DNA from: Sympetrum striolatum
Taxonomy: Eukaryota; Arthropoda; Insecta; Odonata; Libellulidae
Length of the DNA: 64,000 bases
Reading direction: 5' to 3'
Assembly: GCA_947579665.1 (NCBI GenBank)
Contig: OX388345.1
Span: 35,493,849 to 35,557,848, forward strand
Part shown: piece by piece, positions 23,966-36,214 of the stretch
Position numbering within the stretch: position 1 is the stretch's first letter
Layout of the letters: each line of letters opens with the position of its first letter
Program-made: the position numbers and the translations under genes
Notes under the pieces: generated by a model
Databases searched by the model: none
What the model was told of the DNA's origin: nothing
Seen by the model: the letters and a program-made list of their open reading frames with translations, nothing else

Positions 23966-26900
23966 CATCAGAATCTAAATATTTTTACGAAAATCCCTCT
24001 TCATTTGAATTTCTCATAAGGGCTTTTAGGAATATTTAACCCTAAGAAATTATGCAACCAGGAATAGCAGAGAGAGAAAACGAAAATAATAAAGAGAAGA
24101 ATGCATAGAACACTTTCATAAACACAAAGACAGAGAAGACAAAAGCGAGCGAGGAAAAATGCTTCCCAGTTCCATTCGCAATCTCAGACGGGAACAATCT
24201 CACGTGGAATCTCTTCCTATCCATTCAGGACCTTTGCTCTCTCCTTTCCAACACTTTCCCTTTCATAAGAAAAACTAAATTCTTTCGATTCCTCTTCCCT
24301 TCCGCAACTCTCTGAAAAGGACGATATCGCAGAATCTGGTTTCTTTTCCACCCAAAAATCCTTTCCACTTGCCCATGCAGAAGAAAACTTCTCGGGTCCC
24401 GAATCTCAAAATCTAAGGCAATTTATATTTGTTGAATCTTCTCGATTACCGCAAAGAGGCAATTAGTCAAGTATGAAAGCACGAGAGAAATTCGTCTTCC
24501 GGGAAAAACTTGACACGGGCGTGAAAGTACGCATTTCATCGAGGTGGGTTTGGGAACCAAAAGGGTGAACACATTAGTACTTGTCTTATATCTTAGATCG
24601 GTAAATTGCTCCAAATGGAGGAGAGTTTTTGCAGGATTGAATTTAATGCTCTGGTAATGAGTGCAGTATATCTTCTTTTAAACGTGTGTCGAGGGAAAGA
24701 TTTCTCCTTTAATTAATTCCTGTTTTTTTAAACGGCTTCACATGTATTGCAGAGATTAAAGGAGATTAAAGTTTTGCCAATACTTAAATAGGAATACCTC
24801 TTATATATAGCGAATCTATATTCCAGCAAAATCAATTCTGAAAGAGTGCCAATACGTGGTAGTAAGGTGAGACAGCTAAATTTTAGTGCTTTCCATTAGA
24901 CACTACTACATCAAATTGACATCGCTGAAATATAGTTAAGTCAAAACCTGTCTGATTGTATCACGCGTGCCTGGAAGAAGTTTTTAGAAAAGATACACAG
25001 AAGAAAAGATCTAATTATCTTTGTAAATATAAGCTGGAAGTGGAAGTCATTTACCAAAACTTCTTGGAAGGGAGACGTTTTCAAAATATCTCTAATAACC
25101 AGTAGTTATTAAATTAAATTATTCTTATAATCCTTATGGTTAAAATCAATTGGCTTAAAAACTACTTTGCGGAATCCCATGGTGGTACGAAAATTAAAAA
25201 GGAACCACTTTTATCTAGGAAACAAGATTCAGTTGTTATAAAGAAAACTGTGTCTGTCTTAAACTAAAGGCCATTTGGTTTGCGTGTGCGCAAGGGATTT
25301 TGCAAAAATGTATATCTATTTTCCTGGAGAAAATTGTTCATTTTTATTTATCTATCAATCTTGTTGATACAATTTTGATGACGGAAAATAAAGCAAAAAT
25401 AACAAAGAAACCCATTGTAAAATAACTTCAATTGGAGTACTTTCAGTGGGTGGGAATTAAATTTAGGATCAATCAAAATAATTTACAATTACAAATTATA
25501 ATAATATAGGCGAAGATCTTTTTAATTTAAAGGAACAAAATAAATCGGGAACACTGTTACCTAACGGATGCTATTATGCAAAATGAAATATTCCAATAGA
25601 TATGCACCCTAATCAGAGCTTGGGATAATGCACACAAACAAGAAAATCCCCGAAACTATGCCAACATATCGTTAAACTAGAAACACTTCTCCAATGCGCC
25701 CCTAATGAGCAAACACAAAAGCGGGAGGGAAAATGAATGCAAACCCAACGACCAAAAGCCACCCAAAGTTACTAGAAAACAACGTTTCTGAAAGCGAATC
25801 CAGCTCTCCACGGCGGCAGCCTCTTTTTGATAATTCATCCGGTTTTAAAACCAAAACCGGTGCTATTAGCGAATAAGCTCCTGGATAATTGGGAAACTTC
25901 GCAACAACTTGAGAAGAGTGAACCGCACTCGTCGCAGCCCACTTACGCTTTCATATTCATTACCCTCGGCACAAACCTTTCCCTTTTAAAAAGCCACCCA
26001 CCACTCCCGAATTCCACTCCAGTCTTCTTTTTAAGATTCCGAGCGAGCTTCTCACGCCGCTTCATTTTTTCTCCGGCATTTTCGGTCCCTATTAGAGACA
26101 TGCATCGGAGACGTTTATGGTTAAATTTTCGCTTCCAGAATATTCACCCGAAATCATTCGCAAAAGTTCACGTCTGTTATTGAAGTATTGAGAGTTAGGG
26201 ATGCAGTCTACCCCTTGCGATACTTTTAGTGTAACTTCTATTTGATTGAAGACCAGGGCGCAACCAGGGTAGCACTTAGTCTACAGTACGTTCCAGTTTT
26301 TCTAGTCAGTTATGATACGATTATACATGAATGTAATCTATGTACTTTGCTCCGTACTGCAAAAATAGCCTTATCTCAGGGCGTCTCTCTATGCGGGGTT
26401 CCTCTATCTGACGTTTAACATTACATTTCATAGCTTACGGGCATCTACACCCTTTAATAAACAATACAAAACCTGGAACGAATAGAACTACTGTACATGG
26501 TGTAACTTAAGCCTATCGAGAGCTTCAAATAACCAACTTCAACCCCTCAAAGCGAACACACATATACCCTCATCGGGATTCTACCCCAGGATTTATATTC
26601 TGTAAAACTTGCGCATAAACTTCCATATCACACCAAACCTCTGCAGGAATTATTCATTAAGCATACAAGTCACTGTCTAAGGGTCTGACGTTTAGAGAAT
26701 CCTCGTTCAACAACGGTCCTATATTCAGATAGCGGAGAGAAACTAAGAATAATGTTACGTAGCCTAGATATCAGTAATTTCAAAACGTAACCATCATAAA
26801 TTCCAACTAATATTTAGTAGTAGTTCATACCACACTTAGTTTTTTTCATTACGCAATTCGGTAATGAAACCTTCAACCAGGAGTACTCCTTGGTATCTTA

Positions 26901-29900
26901 ACAACGAAATAATTTTTTCACCTTCTACTGTCCTAATTTCAACGGAGGCCCAGATTTAGTGCTTGCTCCTCGGGCTTCTGATAGCCTAAATCCGTCCTTG
27001 CATACCTAAAATCTTCCTCGACGACGGCAACGAATAATTTTCTCCGAGGATAAACTTCTGTTAATCCTTACCGTTATCATTCCGAGAATTTTCGCAATAT
27101 AAGTCAGTCAGTCCTCGGTGGATTGAACCGCTAGATACTCTTTCCTACGCAAATTTCTCTGGAGAACTCGTTCTCACGAGTACTTTCTGTTTATCTCGTC
27201 TCTTATGCCCTTGCCAAAGCGAGGATAATTATTTTCCTCCTACGCCACCCTTGATGCCAAAGTTCCCAGTGTCACTGCCATCTCTAAGTCGCCGTATATC
27301 CTCTCCAGAGGTACTCCTCCGGTTTTCCCCGCTGAGATTTCCGTCTTGATCGCTCACAGTGTATTTTATGAAGCATTTTACATCAATCAAATTTCCATCA
27401 AATATCCTACGTCCAAAATTTATATTAGATATCGAATGAAAAGTGAAGGGCGTTGAGAAACCGTGAAGACTAAATGGTACTATGACGCGGAAGGTGTGAT
27501 AGAGATAATTTTCTTAAATATAAAAAAATCATGAAAAATATATTTGAAATATTCCACGTACAAAGAAAAAGATACAGACAACACAATAATTGGATTATGA
27601 GATTGAGTAAAATAAAAAATATGAATAAAGTGATGAAAGAATGAATGTATGAGAAAGGTTAGGGGTCATAGCAGAAAGGGGTACTACGATGGTGAGATTT
27701 ATAGAAAAGAGAGGTTGAAAGATTGGAGCAACTGTTCTTGGCCCGAACAACCTATGCTCAGACAGGACATGATATCAAAAATAAGCAGACTGACATTAAT
27801 AACAAGTGATATAGACTAAGTGTCGATAATCCATACCAGAAATTAATTCAATGAGATGCATCCATTAATGCTATTTAAATTAATAATAATACCAATAACT
27901 TTGACATAGGAGTATAGCTTGGATTACCGACAAGGCTAATCTTACAGTTGTTACATTCTCATAGCAACCGAGTGATAGGAAGCTGATGCGGCCAGAAATG
28001 TATTTCCTTAATCATGAGCGGCAACGCACTTGAAAACTATATAAGCAAAGAAAATAAAATTAGCGGTTACTTTTCATTTCACCATTGATATGCTAAAAGA
28101 AGAATCATTTTTCTTATGTATAATTCTTCGATTATATATACCGACAAAAAGGAATAGAAAATAGGAATACTAATAGAAGTTTATGCGATAATATGAGTGA
28201 AAGTTACATTATCAGCTACACCTACGTTATGAGCTATTGCACAGCGGAGTATCAAATACCGCCCCCCTCCCACCCTTATGATGGTTAAGTGGCCAGCATG
28301 AAATTCAATTTTCCACTTTCTCACCTACTGCAGGGGACTACTTCCATTTTCTCCCCACTTGCTCTTTGACCTTAGTTTCCAATCTCTTAAGATCTCTCTC
28401 TCTTCTCGATCCATCTTCGTTCCTTTTCCTCCATTCTCCTGCCTTGATTAATCTCTCTTACCTAATTTTCACTACTAACTACCGGCATATAAAAGAGAAA
28501 TCCTATTTGAGGCCGAAATGGAAGAAGCTCGAAGTCGTTAAATAAGATACTAGGCTTCTACATTTCCGAGAATGAATTAAAAAAGAAGATTTCACCGTTA
28601 TAAAGGAGAAGATGGATCTCACCGAAAGTGGAGGATATTTATAAGGATGATACGCCCAGCCAGCCTTCGGAAACTGACCAAGCTAAATTCAGAATTCTCC
28701 AAAAACAGAATGAATGTAATAATATAATAATAGCAATTGATGGAGAAATGTATATTAGTAACTAATCACTAAAATGACTGATACATAAACTAAATTAGAA
28801 AATCAGTCTCTAACTTGGTTCAAAACATATTCATAAGGTTATTTAATAAGAAATACCGACAAATATTCTCAGTATTCACCCAATTCGAATAAGAGGCATC
28901 ATTATCTAGAATAAATATCATAAAATATTGAGAGCGTATACGCGTGGATATTTTAGAGGGCATTTCTGGATTCTGGAACGAAAAAATACGTTTTCTAGAA
29001 TTTTTGATGGGAAATGCAATTGCAATACACGAAAATTTCGAATAACAAGCCGAAGAACGAATAAAATTCATACAGCATTATAGAAAAAAGATAACGTACA
29101 GTAAAAGGAATGCTTAGGTGAAAAAAGATAAAAGGAATCGACCAAATCCCTTTCCTGAAAAGATTGCAGACGAATTAAGTCAAATTTGAAATATCTCCTA
29201 CAGCGTTAATTTCTTTATTCAACGGATAATGGGAAGCCTAAAAAGGATGAGGCCATTGCCCTGATAACTCCGATTTTTCCAATCTTGGCGTCGTGAGAGC
29301 GCAAAAAAGACGTAATCGCGATCTTTACAAAGCCATTGGATTCGCATTGCGACTTTTCCCGGAGTTTTTCAGATGTATGGGCGAAGGGTAAAAAAGCGAT
29401 AATCGTGGACGTAAACAGTGAGTAAAATATGACATCCAAAATCTGAAATAGAATGAATGAACATTTCCTCGGTTCGCTAATCCATCAGGCATTGTTTAAA
29501 TTGGAGTGACTTCTAAATTACGCGGAACCGATGCATATTCCAACTAGTTCCGAGAATTATTCCATTTACGACACTGGCGCCCAAGTGTCGCGTATTCCCG
29601 TCTCCACCTTTATCTCTGCATCTATCCGTCCAATCTGCCGCACGCAAATCTTCGCATCCCACCTCATCTCACAAGCAACGCATCATCCATCCCACCCTAA
29701 TTTGATGGCTTTCGCAGTCGCTGTAATTATTTTCGAATTACGTTTTCCACGCACCAAAAAGGCGTGTTTTTTCATCAAGCCCTTGCCAAAGCTTATCTGT
29801 CATCCCCAGCTCAATCTTCCCTCCTCTTCTGTATCAATTTTTGAAAGGCGTCCCCTTCTTTTTACCTTTTTATCCCTTCCTGTCTTCTTATCCAATTTAA

Positions 29901-30307
29901 TACCATACAGTTGCTACGCTTTTTATAAAGATGCTTGTATATGTGTTCATCACATATTCTTGGTGTAAAAATTATTGATTTTTATCTTGAGTTTCGTCAT
30001 CCTTTATTCGATGTCAGTCTTTTAAATTCTACCATCCAAGTACTATTTAAGAAAGAACCAGCGAATTTCAACGCGTTGAAATTTCCTCAAAAAATACTCT
30101 TATATCTATTTAAAATAATATAAACAGGTAACCTATGCGTAGGTTTTCATTTCATTAGGGACCAAATAAGTAGACAAATACACTGATATATAGCAATGTA
30201 TCATACAAAAGATTAAAGGAGACAGGAGTTTGGGAAGTTGATTTGGTTGGTTTGGTTTGCAGTAGGTATCAAATCGTATTTTTCTCTCTCATTGTACCAT
30301 TTTTACA
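23966..30307. other. Long non-coding stretch
   Basis: No gene or transposon terminus recognised. GC-richer patches occur at about 24040-24400, 25700-26180 (118-codon plus frame, no domain), 26880-27360 and 29215-29970 (145-codon plus frame at 29531-29968, Ser/Pro/Phe-rich and low complexity). A C-rich run lies near 28260. These frames lack recognisable motifs and their composition follows local GC-rich patches. Confidence 0.5.
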
Positions 30308-30349
30308 GGTTAGATGGAAGATGAGACTTTCTAGTCCCAATCTCGCCCG
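30308..30349 (+). repeat. Dispersed repeat, copy 2 (related to 19347-19388)
   Basis: The 42-bp segment starts GGTTAGATGGAAGATGA and ends AATCTCGCCC. It resembles the segment at 19347-19388 in the same orientation. It lies immediately beside the simple-repeat tail of the RTE-like LINE, so the LINE may have integrated next to an existing repeat copy, or this may be a shared 3' end of a LINE family. Confidence 0.5.
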
Positions 30350-30351
30350 TA

Positions 30352-32575
30352 ATCATCATCATCATTGTGCTTCTGTCCGCGGACAGGTCTCAACGGAACT
30401 TGCTCCTCCAGGCATCTCTATCCTGTGCCTCTCTTTTTAGAACTTGATATTCTTTTCCTTCTTTTAAATCAGTCAGCATTCCGAATTTTCTTCTTCCTCT
30501 TCGTCGTTTCCCATTGATCTTTCCTTCAAAAATCGTCTTCTGCAGGCATTCTCCCCTTAGTATATGGCCTATCCATCTTGCTTTCCTTTTCCTTATGTTT
30601 TCCAAAATTACTCGTTCTTCTCCAACCCTCCTCAGCACCTCTTCATTTTTTATCTTGTCTTTCCAACTTATTTTTTCCATTCTTCGCCATAGCCACATTT
30701 CAAAGCTCTCTATGTATTTTTCTTCTCTCCTTCTCAATGTCCATGTTTCGGATCCATATAACACAATACTCCAGATAAAGCACTTAGCAAATCTTTTCCT
30801 TAGCTCCATCTTGATGTTCTTTGCTGTCAAAAGATCTTTTATCTTCTGGAACGTTGCCTTTCCCTGAGCTATTCTACTTCTTATTTCCTCTGTGCAACTG
30901 CCATTAGATGTGATGGTGCTTCCCAAATATTTAAATTTCTCGACCTGCTCCAATTCCTTCCCATTTAACTTAATTTGTACTGGGCCAGCCTTCGTTGATA
31001 TTTTCATCACCTTCGACTTTTCAATGTTAACTTTCATTCCATATTCCTCTCCTTTTATACTGATTTTCTCTACCATTTCTTGCAGCATTTCTTCACTCTC
31101 TGCTATCACAGCCTGATCATCTGCATATTTAATGGTTTTCATACTTTCTCCTCCTACCACTATCCCTCCAATCCCCTCCAAGGCTTCCTCTACCAGTTTG
31201 TCACCATATATATTATATAAAATTGGTGACAAGCAACACCCTTGTCTCACACCTCTGCCTATCGATGTCTGCTTCGTCTCATCTTCCCCTATCCTCACCA
31301 CTACTCTTTGTCCTTTATACAGTTGTTTTAATGCCCTCCTATCCTTCCAATCCACTCCAATTTCCTTTAGAATCACCATCAGTTTATCCCATTTCACCCT
31401 GTCAAATGCTTTCTCGTAATCAATAAAGCAGATGAACATCTCTCTGCCTACCTCCAGTACCCTTTCGCTCAGCATTCTCATGCACCCTATTGCATCCCTT
31501 GTTCCCTTTCCTCTTCGAAATCCAAACTGGTCCTCTCCCAAGTTTTCCTCTATCCTAGTCTCAATCCTCTTCATTATTATTCTGGTCATCATCTTTGTCA
31601 CATGCGCTATAAAACTGATTGTACGGAAATCTTTGCAAGCTTGAGCGTTATTTTTCTTAGGCAATGGCATCATTATTGTTTTCAGAAAATCCTCAGGCCA
31701 TTCTCCTGTGTCATATATCTTGTTAGCAAGATTAGTGATTCTACTAATTGCACCTTCCCCTAAGGCCTTCAACACCTCTGCTGGGATTCCATCAGAGCCC
31801 ACTGTCTTATTGTCCCTCAGGTCTCTTATTGCTCTCTCAACTTCATCTTTCAAAATCCTTGGACCCTTCGAATCCTCCTCGCATGTCCTCTCATCCTCTA
31901 GATCTACACTCCCATTGCATTCATGTGTACAGTACAGTTCTTCTATGTACTCCTTCCACAGAATCTTAATCTCTTCCTCATCTGTAGTTATTTTCCCATT
32001 TTTGTCTATCATTCCTTTCTTACTTATCCTTCTATGGTCTCTCTTTGTTAGACATCTTGCGGTTTTATACATTTCTTCTATTTTCCCAGTCCTCTCCAAT
32101 TCCTCTATCATGTGGCACTGTCTTTTTATCCAATCCTCTCTGGCTTTATCTGTCTCCCTCCTCAGCTCGTTATTTAGCTTCCTGTATTTTCTTCTCCCAT
32201 GTTCTGTATTATCACATTTCCACTTTCTTCTTTCTTCCATCTTGTCTATCATTTCCTGAGTGATCCACTCTTTTTTATTTCTTTGACTTCTCTCAATCCC
32301 CACCTCCTGTTCTAGAACCTCTATAATACCAGACTTAATATCAATCCATTCTTCTTTAACACATTCTTTCTTTTCTTGCATTCGAAATTTTTCTTCTAGA
32401 GCTATAGTGAATGCGGTTCTATCTGATTTCAACTTCTTTACGTCCCATTTCTTTTCTTCCCTTTTTCCCCTTTTCACGTGTTTCAGTTTTGTCTTCAGGT
32501 CTGCAATTAACAGGTTGTGGTCCGAGTCTATGTCAGCACCTGGAAGGTGCCCGTAATAAAGACCCCTAATAATAA
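30352..32575 (-). mobile_element. RTE/BovB-like LINE, 5'-truncated, with (ATG)n tail
   Basis: The minus-strand copy begins inside the end of the endonuclease domain near 32570, next to an (ATT)n run, and continues through a complete reverse-transcriptase and C-terminal region. After the stop codon there is a very short 3' UTR of a few dozen bases. It contains the perfect 14-bp palindrome CTGTCCGCGGACAG (30373-30386), followed by an ATGATGATGATG tail at 30352-30366. Short 3' UTRs ending in trinucleotide repeats are typical of RTE-clade LINEs, which replicate by target-primed reverse transcription. Clade placement rests on resemblance to BovB-type proteins and is tentative. The open frame suggests a fairly recent insertion. 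Confidence 0.85.
30373..30386. repeat. 14-bp perfect palindrome in the LINE 3' UTR
   Basis: CTGTCCGCGGACAG reads identically on both strands and sits between the LINE stop codon and its ATG-repeat tail. A stem-loop just before the tail is a plausible recognition structure for the element's own reverse transcriptase. That role is inference. Confidence 0.6.
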
Positions 32576-32603
32576 TAATAAGTTTCTTTTCTATATATTT
32601 CAC
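30390..32603 (-). CDS. LINE ORF2 fragment: endonuclease end, reverse transcriptase and C-terminal domain
   Basis: The 737-codon frame is uninterrupted. Near residues 20-32, PGADIDSDHNLL is the last conserved block of an AP-type endonuclease, whose earlier part is missing. Reverse-transcriptase motifs follow in order: TVGSDGIPAEVLKAL (267-281), QFGFRRGKGTRDAI (359-372), FIDYEKAFDRV (393-403), GRGVRQGCCLSPILYNI (449-465) and the catalytic YADD (493-496). FKYLGSTIT (557-565) and YGSETWTL (616-623) lie in the thumb and C-terminal region, and RRRGRRKF plus DRDAWR close the protein. These last blocks match BovB/RTE-type C-termini. In an intact element the protein nicks the target DNA and copies the element RNA onto it in the nucleus. 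The frame opens at a GTG (32601-32603) preceded by a stop, outside the LINE proper, so the first few residues are host-derived and the real start is lost by 5' truncation. All visible reverse-transcriptase catalytic residues are kept, but without the endonuclease and promoter it is probably inactive. Open frames of up to 183 codons on the opposite strand are shadows. Confidence 0.93.
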   Translation of the reverse strand: MKYIEKKLIIIIRGLYYGHLPGADIDSDHNLLIADLKTKLKHVKRGKREEKKWDVKKLKSDRTAFTIALEEKFRMQEKKECVKEEWIDIKSGIIEVLEQEVGIERSQRNKKEWITQEMIDKMEERRKWKCDNTEHGRRKYRKLNNELRRETDKAREDWIKRQCHMIEELERTGKIEEMYKTARCLTKRDHRRISKKGMIDKNGKITTDEEEIKILWKEYIEELYCTHECNGSVDLEDERTCEEDSKGPRILKDEVERAIRDLRDNKTVGSDGIPAEVLKALGEGAISRITNLANKIYDTGEWPEDFLKTIMMPLPKKNNAQACKDFRTISFIAHVTKMMTRIIMKRIETRIEENLGEDQFGFRRGKGTRDAIGCMRMLSERVLEVGREMFICFIDYEKAFDRVKWDKLMVILKEIGVDWKDRRALKQLYKGQRVVVRIGEDETKQTSIGRGVRQGCCLSPILYNIYGDKLVEEALEGIGGIVVGGESMKTIKYADDQAVIAESEEMLQEMVEKISIKGEEYGMKVNIEKSKVMKISTKAGPVQIKLNGKELEQVEKFKYLGSTITSNGSCTEEIRSRIAQGKATFQKIKDLLTAKNIKMELRKRFAKCFIWSIVLYGSETWTLRRREEKYIESFEMWLWRRMEKISWKDKIKNEEVLRRVGEERVILENIRKRKARWIGHILRGECLQKTIFEGKINGKRRRGRRKFGMLTDLKEGKEYQVLKREAQDRDAWRSKFR

Positions 32604-35600
32604 ACTTTACTAGGAACCTCAATTTTTATGAAAAAAAAATAATTTACCAATTCCTCCTGGTTTTTTGAAAACGGATAAGTTCACAGGGCTTAAACCATTT
32701 TATGAAATAGAAGGGCCTGGTCCGAAAGCGTTAATAACTTTTTCATCCAATAAATAAATAAATATTATCAATCGTAACTTGGTAGAATTTCATATTAAAA
32801 CTTTAATTGCAAATTTAAATCTTTTAATTGCAAAGTCAAAAGATACTACTTTTGCAAATTCCACAAATAGAACTCAATAAAAGGAAGCACAAATTTTTGG
32901 GGAATGCCACACATTTATCCCGATTCATCCCGTGCAATTACTTTTACTCTGATCCCCTAACACGATCAGTTAAAAGTATCAAAAACATGTTTCAACTCAG
33001 CCTAACGGCAGGATCGGCGAATGTTAAATGCGCATCTTGATGTATTTTGAAGCAGCATTTTAAAATGAACCATCGACGTGGGACGACCCATTTTCTCTCT
33101 TCGCATGAACCGCCGTACATCTTTCCTTTTTTCCCCGACGACGCCTCCATTTTTCTCCTATCTTCAGCCACTGGGTTTGCGTCCGCTCTCCTTCGGGCCG
33201 TGAGATTAGACGTCAGGTCTCGAACCGAAGTCGTCAGCATCGGTTCCGCTCCCCCCAGTTCTATCTGTCTCTATAAATTCCATCCCTTTAAACTCCCAGG
33301 AAGTCATCAATCTCGAGTACTTACCCACCCTTGCAAAACCCTGCCTCAACGACCCCTGCAATGCTTCTTTTTAGAAGTGCGACCTCCAATAGGCGCTATC
33401 GCTATGGGAACCGTTGACGGCTACCTATAATGGATTTATACCTCGCGTTAACGGAACTTCTCGTATAAACCCCGCAAATGGCACCGCTATAGGGCACTTC
33501 TCGTTTATTTTTATCCGCTGGTGAAAGGATGAGAGAGGAGAAGGAGATTTCGCTCCATGGGAAGATCGGATGAGGTTATTCGGTGATAACTGAGATAATG
33601 CGTATCCCTCCTTATCTACCGGCCGTTCGCGCATGAATTTGAATGCGAAATGATTCCGCAGTGGATGGGATTCAGACGGTGAGGTGCGCTTATTACCTGG
33701 AGCAGTTGCATGGATGATTCGATGTCAAGATTACAGCCGGATATGCCAATTTAATTCTAAATATGTAGCTAGACGCTCCGTGCGAAGTAGCTAAAAAATT
33801 GATAACCTCAAACAATAACTTTTAAAACTTTTAATACTTAGTTTATAAACATAACAGCTATAACAGCTTAAATAGGACTCTGAAGATAAAATATATGTTC
33901 AGAGATAAACACAATTTATACGCATAATATAAATATGCTCTTTTATCAAATAAAGGTAACACTATTTTAATTTAGTAAATAGGTCACGTATATGTCAAGT
34001 AATAAGTAGATGATTATGATGACATACAGAGAATACACTGAGTGCGAGATGTCGCTGAAAAAGGAAAAGTCACAAGACCCAACAACAAAATCACTAAATT
34101 AAAAACCTTGGTTACAACGTTGGAAATGCACATACATGAAACATACCAATATTCTAAAACAACAAATCAAAACATTTCCAAATGTGTGCATATGCTTAAA
34201 CCAACGCTGACATTTTTATTTCCAGACATCTATTATTCCTAATTTATTTCTTAAAATGCGAGTAAAGTAAATGTAAGGGATATTATATTGGGCCACAGTT
34301 AGGTGTCTTTGACAATCATTCTATTGATTATCATATTATTAAATCGCCAGAAATCATTTCATCGTCCTACATTCGTTATTTTGGATAATATTTACATTTC
34401 AGTTCACGTTTACATTTCGAAATATACATAAATATAATTAACTCCTTATCCAAAACAAGTCAAGATATTTTTTATAGCTTTCACTTAAGTGGCATAACGA
34501 TTTGCAGACATTTATTAGAGTAATTTATAAGAAAGCATTTTATCAGAAATATAAGATCTTTATAGATATGAAATCGAAATTCTAAGGTGTGACTTCGTGG
34601 AAAGACATTGCAGAATGAACAAAAAATACTTACTCATTTTAATGTAGAATGAGTTATGCTCATATAAGTTATTCAATATATAAGGGTCAATAATTACAAC
34701 TAAATTATGACAGAAAAACAAACCTGTTCTCAAAAATGCAGTGACCTATTCTCACAAACCATTCATTTATAATTGAAACAACGACCCATTCTTTCTGAAA
34801 AGTTTGTTAAGTACATTAAGACTAAAGTTTAACCTAATTTATTACAAAGTAACACGATGCACTTCGTATTTACTCGCAAATTAACGCGTCTTCCTCGTTG
34901 ATAAGGGTTTTTAATAACGTACAATAGAATTCGTCGTCCAAAACTAACTCATTCACTCCTAAACCTTAACATTACGATTGCAGAATAGACCTTGTTTGCG
35001 TGTAACAAAAGCCTTCGCAGTCCTAGCCAATGAACGGACCAACAGCACAATCAATCAAGCCGCTCTCTTCTCTGCGATGAACTGGAATGAAGCGCTCTCC
35101 CTTATCTATCCCACAGAAATAAATAATCTCCGGCAAAATAAAATAAACTCTCGGATAAAAGGGCTTCGCGAAATTGAATGAGGGCCTCGGAAGGGAAGGA
35201 AATGGAAGGATAAAATAGAATTTCGTCCCGCGGGAAAAAAGAGAAACCAATGGGGGGAAATGGCGGGGAACAAACCATTGAAATCCGCTCGCAAAGAAAA
35301 TCCTCTTTTTTTAATCTATTCTCTCCCAACAGCGGGTCAATTACGGTCCGAACCAAAATTTTCCGTCGCGGAATTTCGCGAGATGATGAGCCGTTGGGGG
35401 GCTCAGAGTGCTTTCGCAGAGGGGACGAAATTGTAAAGAGGAAATGGCTTTTAATGGATTTTTGAGGAATTAAATAAAGGCGATCAGAGCTTCGTGTACA
35501 GGGAAACCTTTTAGTAACGAAGACATAATAGCTTTTGTTTCGATATTTCCTTCGCATTAGAGCCTGCTGCATTATCTTCTTCAATACCAGACACAAGTTA

Positions 35601-36112
35601 TTTCAAGATTTATTCTGAAAAAAAAACTAACAATAAGGTCTAAATACGAGAAAATAAATATTGAGAAAAGAGTCAAAAAGCTACATTACAAGATACATCT
35701 TGGTTCATTGTATCGTTACATTTATAACATCGTAATGTACACATTACCATGCCCAAGATGGGAAAGAATAGTAAATTTGGTATATTTCGAAAGCGATAAA
35801 CAAAATAATATGATGGTTTAATAGTGCGACTGCAGAAGAGAACTAATGATGTTCAAAATTAATAATATTTTCGAGAGAATCATTACCTTTTCAAAATCTA
35901 TGAACTAAATGTCTCTATGATTCTGATCTTCCAAGAAATACATGAAAAATCCTAACTGAATGAGTTAAAATATAAATAATTTCTTTAACAATTTATCCAG
36001 CAGCAAAAAATATCCGTGTATAAGCATATGCTTTTGGGGACCATAAAAGTTGTGAATATTAATTCATTCTCCTGATATAAGAGAGGAATGCAAATACATA
36101 AAACTATTTTAA
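32604..36112. other. Non-coding stretch
   Basis: No gene recognised. GC-richer patches at about 33040-33680 and 34970-35470 hold overlapping frames on both strands (164 codons at most, minus 35102-35596) with no family motif. The remainder is AT-rich. Confidence 0.5.
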
Positions 36113-36214
36113 GAATCCCAAGGAAAAACGGACTTGAAAAAAGTCCTGGCCGGGAATCAAACCCGGGATTTTCCCCTATCCGGGAGGTTGTCTTAACCAC
36201 TAGGCTACCGAGAC
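36113..36214 (-). repeat. tRNA-derived SINE, copy 1
   Basis: The minus strand from 36214 to 36143 resembles a tRNA: GTCTCGGTAGCCTAGTGGTT carries an A box, and GGTTTGATTCC (36153-36163) is a B box. The outer seven bases at each end pair with one mismatch and one wobble. The anticodon arm is poor, so this is a SINE head and not a tRNA gene. Downstream is a T-rich body that appears on the plus strand as CCCAAGGAAAAACGGAC (from 36118). The same combination of tRNA-like head and body occurs at 58.4 kb, which defines a family. SINEs are transcribed by RNA polymerase III from the internal boxes and depend on LINE enzymes for copying. Confidence 0.8.

Noticed and set aside
29531..29968. 145-codon plus-strand open frame
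   Set aside because: No recognisable motif, low-complexity Ser/Pro/Phe composition, located in a GC-richer patch where chance frames are longer.
31708..32259. 183-codon plus-strand open frame
   Set aside because: It lies antisense to the LINE reverse-transcriptase frame. Its Ser/Leu/Pro-rich composition is the mirror of the Lys/Glu-rich sense protein and shows no domain.
35102..35596. 164-codon minus-strand open frame
   Set aside because: Overlapped by other open frames on both strands, with no family motif. It is a composition effect of a GC-richer patch.
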